NCBI GenBank assembly: GCA_023406915.1
Contig: JAEXTR010000071.1
Span: 1 to 12,186 of the forward strand
Direction: 5' to 3'
From: Bacteroidota bacterium
GTDB lineage: Bacteria; Bacteroidota; Ignavibacteria; Ignavibacteriales; Ignavibacteriaceae
DNA: 12,186 nt
Part shown: piece after piece, positions 7,109 through 12,186 of the stretch
How the letters are laid out: each line of letters begins with the position of its first letter
How positions within the stretch are numbered: position 1 is the stretch's first letter
Position numbers and translations under genes: made by a program
Notes under the pieces: generated by a model
Database searches by the model: none
What the model was told of the DNA's origin: nothing
Seen by the model: only the letters and a program-made list of their open reading frames with translations

Positions 7109-10100
7109 ATGAGCCAAAGGTACAGGCATTTCTTTGATTTTTATAAGGACCCGGTATTCTTTCTGGATATCAGATCTCACCGCATTATCGAAGCGAACCA
7201 ATCAGCGGAAACTCTCCTCGGTTTAAAGCTGGTAGAGTTGAGAACCAGAACGTTCAGTGAGGTTCTTGATCAGCCTTCTGCATCACTCTTTAAACGCACC
7301 ATGATCGGTCAGTCATTGCCAGTCACACTTCCGTTGCGCTTTAATACTTTAGAAGACCGCCTGTTTCATCTTATGATCACCTCGCTGGAGGATGATCGCT
7401 CTCCTATTCTCTCCGTCATGGTGATGGGAGATGAAGAAAAAACCTCTGATTCAGAATCCAGTCCAACCATTAAAGCACTTACTGCCGGTGGGGTAGTAGT
7501 GTGGGAATTTGACCAGCTCGAGAATAAAATAAGCTTCCAGGGTACCCTTCCTGACTCACCACTCGTTCAGGAACTCGCACTACCGCTGACCAACTTTTAT
7601 GATACTATCATCACAGAGGACCTACAAAGAATTACACTGACATTGCAGGGTTTCTTTGCAGGTGATACCCCGGAACTGAAAGCAGAATTCCGGCTTGGCA
7701 CAGCACTGGAGAACTCCCGCTATTCCATCATGAGGGGTAAAAACGATGCCGGGGTTATACACGGTACCCTCATCGATGTGCACGATTGCAGAACCAATAT
7801 TAAAAAGTATGAAATTGCTGAACTCCGCTATGAGGGTATCGTTGAACACTCGATGGATATGATCTTCTCACTGGATGCAGATGGCAAATTTATTTTCGCA
7901 AACCGTGCCCTCATTAATGAAACTGGCTACTACTGGGAAGAATTGAAAGATCGTACCTTCCTTGAACTGGTTGATGAACCTCACAGACAAACAGCTATGG
8001 AAACCTTCCGAAAAATCACTGGCAAAGAAGGAGACCCTAATGAAATGTATGAACTGATCATCAGGAAAAAAGATGCCTCACCACTTTGGGCAGAGGTTCG
8101 CGTCAGTCGGTCAGTTGCTGCTAATGGTAAAGATGGGATCGAAGGCGTTGCCCGCAATATCACGAAAAGAAAAATTGCTGAAGACCTGCTGGCAAGGGCA
8201 GGCGCAAACGTAAATGCACTGCTCGATAACTCACTCCAGGCTTCCGTGTTGCTCAGCCTCGAAGAAAAAGTACAGGCATTTAACGCCATCGCTGCAACAA
8301 TGGTAAAGCTTGTCTTCCGTAAAGAAATTCACTCCGGCACCCCCGTACGGGATATTCTTCCTCTTTCTGAATATGAAGATTTTCACAATTCATTTCTCTC
8401 CGCTGCCCGTGGAGAAACAGTCACTGTTGATAAAGAACTTACTATCTCATCGCACTTCCGCCCCTGGCTCGAATATCGCTTCGTGCCAGTACTGATGGAT
8501 AAGATTGTTATCGGTGTCAGTGTTAGTATTAATGATATTACCAAACGGAAAGAGACAGAACGCTCATTGTGGGAATCCAAAGAACGCTACAAGGCGATCT
8601 CTAATATGATTTCTGACTTTGCATTCGCTGCCCGGTTTGAGGATGATAACTCCGTTTCCCTGGAGTGGATTACTGAATCCTTCTCCCGCATTTCCGGTTA
8701 CCCGATGCATGAACTTCTGCAGCCTGGTGGACTCGATAGACTCTTTCATCACAACGATTTCTCAATCATCAGTAATGCCCGCCGTACTGTTGCATCCGGT
8801 CATCCAATCGTGGCAGAATACCGCATCATCACCAAGTATGGTGAAACCCGTTGGCTGCGGCAGCATACACGCCCGATTGTTGAAGAGGATTCTCCTATTA
8901 TCAGGCGGTATATCGGGGCTGGTCAGGATATCACCGATCAGAAAATCACTGAGGCTGCACTAAGCAAAAATCTTGAAAATTTCTATACGCTTATAAACTC
9001 CCTTTCAGAGGGTGTGCTCTATATTGACAGCACTCTCCACGTGTTCAGAACAAACCCTGCAGCTGAGAAGATACTCGGACTTAATGAAAGTGAACTCCTT
9101 GGGCGTACCCTTGCTGATGCGCTCTTACAGTTTACAGATGCCAATGGTCACCCATTGTCACCGGATTGCAACCCTGTATTGAAATCAATTGCAGATGTTC
9201 AGCCACTGCATGATGTAAAACTTGGATATTATGATCCTGAATCAAAATTCCATTGCCTCTCAGTGAATATCAATCCCTTCAGTCACCCGGTAAACAAGCA
9301 GCTTCAGGAAGTTGTTCTCACCCTTACCGATGTAACACCATTGTATGAAGGTGAAAAGATGATGAACTCGCTCAGGGAAGACCTCTCACGCGTTTCCCGT
9401 GTTGCCAGACAGGCAAGGGTAGCCCTGGTGCTCTGCGATAAAACACAAAGGATACTTTGGGTGAATGATGCTTTTACCACCCTCACTTGTTGGAATAATG
9501 AGGATGCACAGGGGCGTTTTCTGCCTGACCTCCTGATTGATGGGGAAGAGGATAAACCAGAAGTGCTGAAAATGCTAAGGGAGATTGAGGAAAAACACCT
9601 GCTTCATTCTCTCTTTAAAGTGAAAAGCCAGAATGGATCAGAACTTTGGCTGGACTATGTGGTTGATCCTCTGTATGATGATGAGTCAACCCATCTGGGC
9701 TATATCACTGTACTGGTGGATGCTTCTGAAAAGGAAACTCTGAAGCAGGAACTCCAGTCTCTCCGTGCCCTTAGCTCCGGGTCTGAATCCGTCAGGGCTT
9801 CTTTCCTTGCAATGATGTCGCACGAGCTCAGAACTCCGCTCAATACAATCCTTGCCAACGCATCTTTGCTCCGTGATGAATTGGGGGAAAATGGAGTAAA
9901 GTCATTGGCTGAAGCGATCTTTGCTGATGGTTATAAATTACTTGCCACTGTTAACTCACTCTTTGAGATACAGGATATCACTCAGGAAAACTATGCTCCT
10001 GATCTTACTGAGATGAACCTGAATAGTGTACTGAAGGAAGTATTCAGACAGTTTAAACCTTCCGCTGAGCAGAAAAAGCTTTATTGTAAGATTATTGAAA

Positions 10101-10924
10101 AAGATGAAGGTCTGATCGTACCTGGCGATCCCCGCTATCTGAAAGCAGTGATTTCAAAGGTGATCAGTAATGCGGTTAAATTTACTGAAACCGGTGGTAT
10201 CACCGTGATTGTTGAAATTGTGGAAACTGACGATGATAAACTCGCCCGTGTAACTGTAAAGGACACCGGAATCGGAATCCCCGATCCACTGCAGGCATCT
10301 GTCTTCGATGCATTCAGTCAGGTAAGTAAAGGGTATGAACGTGCCTACACTGGAACCGGTCTCGGTTTAACCCTCGCAAAGCACTTCGCTGAGGCACTCG
10401 GCGCAACTATCACACTGAACAGCAAGGTCGATCAGGGTACTGCCGTGATGATTGACTTTCCTCTCCTCAGGCATACACCACCTATGGATGCCGCCCCCTC
10501 TCTGTTTGAAGAACTTGAGAATAATGAACAGGAACTCCCCGAATTGCTGATCGTTGATGATGATCAGTACAGCAGGGAAGTGGCTGTGATCTGTATCGAG
10601 CGTGATTACCGGTACGAACTCTGCGCAACCGGTGCAGAAGCCGTTGAAAAAATTAAACAGAAACAGTATGCCGGTGTGTTACTGGATATCAACCTCGGTA
10701 AAGGTCTCTCTGGTCTCCAGGTGCTTGAAGAAATTGTCCTGCGTCCCGAATACAAGCAGGTTCCAGTTATTGCAGTGACTGCATTTGCACTCAGGTCTGA
10801 CCGTGAGTATTTTCTTTCCCGGGGTTGTACCCACTATATCGCGAAGCCGTATGGACGCAGACAACTGCTTGATTTGATTAGAACTGCTATTGAGGAAATG
10901 AAAGTTTCTGCCGAAAAAGATTGA
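7109..10924 (+). CDS. Soluble multi-PAS hybrid histidine kinase with C-terminal receiver domain
   Basis: The protein has 1271 residues and no visible signal peptide or membrane segment, so it is probably cytoplasmic. By eye there are about seven PAS units: PAS1 (1-75, starting right at the Met), a divergent PAS2 (about 123-228), PAS3 (about 236-357, ending GVARNITKRK), PAS4 (about 362-482), PAS5 (about 488-613, ending GAGQDITDQK), PAS6 (about 620-748) and PAS7 (about 760-873). The HisKA domain carries the phospho-acceptor His905 in SHELRTP. The HATPase_c domain has N1021 (SNAVKFTETGG), the G1 box DTGIGIP (1052-1058) and the G2 box GTGLGL (1082-1087). The receiver (about 1146-1262) has the acidic pair near D1150/D1151, phospho-acceptor D1193 (LLDINL), T1224 and K1246. 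All catalytic residues are present, so an active His-to-Asp relay is expected. No output domain follows, so a separate phosphotransfer protein or regulator is needed. The Shine-Dalgarno is weak. The stop TGA overlaps the next gene's ATG by one base, indicating translational coupling. The signal is unknown. Confidence 0.96.
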   Translation: MSQRYRHFFDFYKDPVFFLDIRSHRIIEANQSAETLLGLKLVELRTRTFSEVLDQPSASLFKRTMIGQSLPVTLPLRFNTLEDRLFHLMITSLEDDRSPILSVMVMGDEEKTSDSESSPTIKALTAGGVVVWEFDQLENKISFQGTLPDSPLVQELALPLTNFYDTIITEDLQRITLTLQGFFAGDTPELKAEFRLGTALENSRYSIMRGKNDAGVIHGTLIDVHDCRTNIKKYEIAELRYEGIVEHSMDMIFSLDADGKFIFANRALINETGYYWEELKDRTFLELVDEPHRQTAMETFRKITGKEGDPNEMYELIIRKKDASPLWAEVRVSRSVAANGKDGIEGVARNITKRKIAEDLLARAGANVNALLDNSLQASVLLSLEEKVQAFNAIAATMVKLVFRKEIHSGTPVRDILPLSEYEDFHNSFLSAARGETVTVDKELTISSHFRPWLEYRFVPVLMDKIVIGVSVSINDITKRKETERSLWESKERYKAISNMISDFAFAARFEDDNSVSLEWITESFSRISGYPMHELLQPGGLDRLFHHNDFSIISNARRTVASGHPIVAEYRIITKYGETRWLRQHTRPIVEEDSPIIRRYIGAGQDITDQKITEAALSKNLENFYTLINSLSEGVLYIDSTLHVFRTNPAAEKILGLNESELLGRTLADALLQFTDANGHPLSPDCNPVLKSIADVQPLHDVKLGYYDPESKFHCLSVNINPFSHPVNKQLQEVVLTLTDVTPLYEGEKMMNSLREDLSRVSRVARQARVALVLCDKTQRILWVNDAFTTLTCWNNEDAQGRFLPDLLIDGEEDKPEVLKMLREIEEKHLLHSLFKVKSQNGSELWLDYVVDPLYDDESTHLGYITVLVDASEKETLKQELQSLRALSSGSESVRASFLAMMSHELRTPLNTILANASLLRDELGENGVKSLAEAIFADGYKLLATVNSLFEIQDITQENYAPDLTEMNLNSVLKEVFRQFKPSAEQKKLYCKIIEKDEGLIVPGDPRYLKAVISKVISNAVKFTETGGITVIVEIVETDDDKLARVTVKDTGIGIPDPLQASVFDAFSQVSKGYERAYTGTGLGLTLAKHFAEALGATITLNSKVDQGTAVMIDFPLLRHTPPMDAAPSLFEELENNEQELPELLIVDDDQYSREVAVICIERDYRYELCATGAEAVEKIKQKQYAGVLLDINLGKGLSGLQVLEEIVLRPEYKQVPVIAVTAFALRSDREYFLSRGCTHYIAKPYGRRQLLDLIRTAIEEMKVSAEKD

Positions 10925-12186
10925 TGATTGGCAACCTGTTTACATATTACCGGCAGATGCCAGTTCCAGTGCTGCTGATTCGCAGAAGCGATGCGATGAT
11001 CGTCGATGCCAATTTCGCAGCACATGCCTCATATCCGGTTTTGGAGGCCACCCAGGGATTAGGTGTGCTTTCCTCATTGTTCCCTCCTATGGATATCTCA
11101 GTGCTCAGCACAATGATTCACAATCCCGGTCACATCCTCAGCATCCATGATTATACGGGCAGACCTGTAAATGCAAGTATTGTATTTGCAGATGTGGTGC
11201 ATGCCGTCGTTTCTGTGGTTACATCCCGTCATGATATTCCTGCTGATTCTGCTGCCGAAACCCGGCTCCGCTCGGTTACCGCAGTCATCTCAGATTTCGT
11301 TTTTGAATTAGTAATTAATGGCAGCGGGGAACCGGAAATAGTCTGGATGTCTGATATGGTGGAAAAAGTTCTTGGCTATACCGCTGCTGAACTGGTCGCA
11401 TGCCGTGATCTGGCAGAGATGATCCACCCTGAGGACCTTGTGAAAGTTCAGTCTCATGTCAGGAAAATTATTGCACATTCCAGCTCAGAGGCGACTTTCA
11501 GGATCAGGACCAAGTACCAGGATTATCGCTGGCTTCGTAATTTTGTCCGGCCAATACACTCTGTAAAGGGTGAGGAAAGCCGCTTCATCGGCGTTGCCTC
11601 TGATATTACAGACTTTAAATCTACTGATGACGCACTTCAGGATAGTCTTGAAAGCTACCGTACTCTCATTACCACTCTTGAAGAAGGAGTCGTTGTGACA
11701 GACCTCAACGGGACCATCCTCAATGCAAATCCCTCGGCTGGTGAGATTCTCGGTATCCCTTCCAGTGCACTGGTGGGCGTTTCTGCTATTGATTTCGGAA
11801 TGAAGGTATTGAACGAAGACCGAATGGCGCTCTCAAATGAAGAGTCTCCCGTACTCGTCACCATTCGCTCAGGTAACCCGGTTCGCCACCTCACCATTGG
11901 TCTGGAACTCCAAAACACCAAAATCGTTTGGATATCGGTCAATACACAACCTCTCAAACGTGGTAACGAACGTGAATTTTATGGCGTTGTTCTCTCCTTT
12001 AGGGACATTACGGATATAAAGGTCGCTATGGATGAGGTGTATCGCCTCTCCCTGGTGGCACGGCAGACTACTTCGTCGGTTATTATCACTGCCGTCAACC
12101 GGAAAATTGTGTGGGCTAACCCTGCCTTTACCCGCCTGACAGGTTTTACACTTGAAGAGGCAAAGAGCAAAAACCCGAAGGAACTC
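10924..12186 (+). CDS. Second multi-PAS sensor protein, 3'-truncated by the window edge, coupled to and paralogous with the preceding kinase
   Basis: An uninterrupted frame of 421 codons runs from ATG 10924 to the right edge. The ATG shares its A with the upstream stop (TGATG), so translation is probably coupled. No membrane segment is visible. PAS-A (about 1-100) begins LFTYYRQMPVPVLLIRR and resembles the kinase's PAS1. PAS-B (about 112-232) has WMSDMVEKVLGY, TKYQDYRWLRNFVRP and GVASDITD. PAS-C (about 240-367) has LEEGVVVTDLNGTILNANPS and ends FRDITDIK. PAS-D (from about 373, YRLSLVARQTTSSVIIT, VWANPAFTRLTGF) is cut by the window. The order and motifs of B, C and D match PAS5, PAS6 and PAS7 of the preceding kinase. 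In that kinase PAS7 leads directly into HisKA, so this protein is probably also a histidine kinase. Its output domain is off-window, and a GGDEF or other output cannot be excluded. Confidence 0.93.
   Translation, partial: MIGNLFTYYRQMPVPVLLIRRSDAMIVDANFAAHASYPVLEATQGLGVLSSLFPPMDISVLSTMIHNPGHILSIHDYTGRPVNASIVFADVVHAVVSVVTSRHDIPADSAAETRLRSVTAVISDFVFELVINGSGEPEIVWMSDMVEKVLGYTAAELVACRDLAEMIHPEDLVKVQSHVRKIIAHSSSEATFRIRTKYQDYRWLRNFVRPIHSVKGEESRFIGVASDITDFKSTDDALQDSLESYRTLITTLEEGVVVTDLNGTILNANPSAGEILGIPSSALVGVSAIDFGMKVLNEDRMALSNEESPVLVTIRSGNPVRHLTIGLELQNTKIVWISVNTQPLKRGNEREFYGVVLSFRDITDIKVAMDEVYRLSLVARQTTSSVIITAVNRKIVWANPAFTRLTGFTLEEAKSKNPKEL

Noticed and set aside
10834..12170. Several short minus-strand and off-frame + strand open frames at the right end
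   Set aside because: The continuous + frame from 10924 encodes consistent PAS motifs to the edge and explains the region better.
1..12186. Defence system, mobile element, CRISPR array or tRNA/rRNA gene
   Set aside because: No direct-repeat array, transposase, integrase, nuclease-helicase combination or cloverleaf was seen; every large frame belongs to a recognisable housekeeping-type or signalling family.

Overview
This window looks like chromosomal DNA from the Bacteroidota/Chlorobiota/Ignavibacteriota group. The main evidence is the secreted protein at 4049-6946. It ends in a type IX secretion (T9SS) sorting domain of the 'NYPNPFNPSTTI' form, which is common in Ignavibacteria and relatives. 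Base composition is moderate (by eye a little under 50% GC), and ribosome-binding sites are variable and often weak. The presence of a chemoreceptor suggests a motile or formerly motile organism. The exact lineage is an inference.

All recognised genes lie on the + strand. (1) 1-1788: the 3' part of an exported C69-family dipeptidase with a short TPR-like tail. Its start lies left of the window, and it ends at a strong hairpin terminator. (2) 1912-3813: a methyl-accepting chemotaxis protein with almost no periplasmic part and a cytoplasmic GAF domain, closed by a second strong terminator. (3) 4049-6946: a large T9SS cargo protein with a signal peptide, an N-terminal repeat-rich secreted domain, an ASH-like domain, a second propeller-like domain and the sorting domain, closed by a third terminator. 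(4) 7109-10924: a soluble hybrid histidine kinase with about seven PAS domains and a receiver domain, preceded by a plausible promoter. (5) 10924-12186: a second multi-PAS protein whose ATG overlaps the kinase stop codon by one base and which runs off the right edge.

The first three genes are separate transcription units, each with its own intrinsic terminator. The last two form a translationally coupled pair. The most interesting point is that the second protein repeats the PAS architecture of the kinase: its N-terminal PAS resembles kinase PAS1, and its next three PAS units resemble kinase PAS5-6-7 in the same order. This suggests two paralogous sensors made together in one operon. The remaining content is recognisable. 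I see no tRNA, rRNA, CRISPR array, insertion sequence or defence system, and no intergenic stretch exceeds 300 bases.
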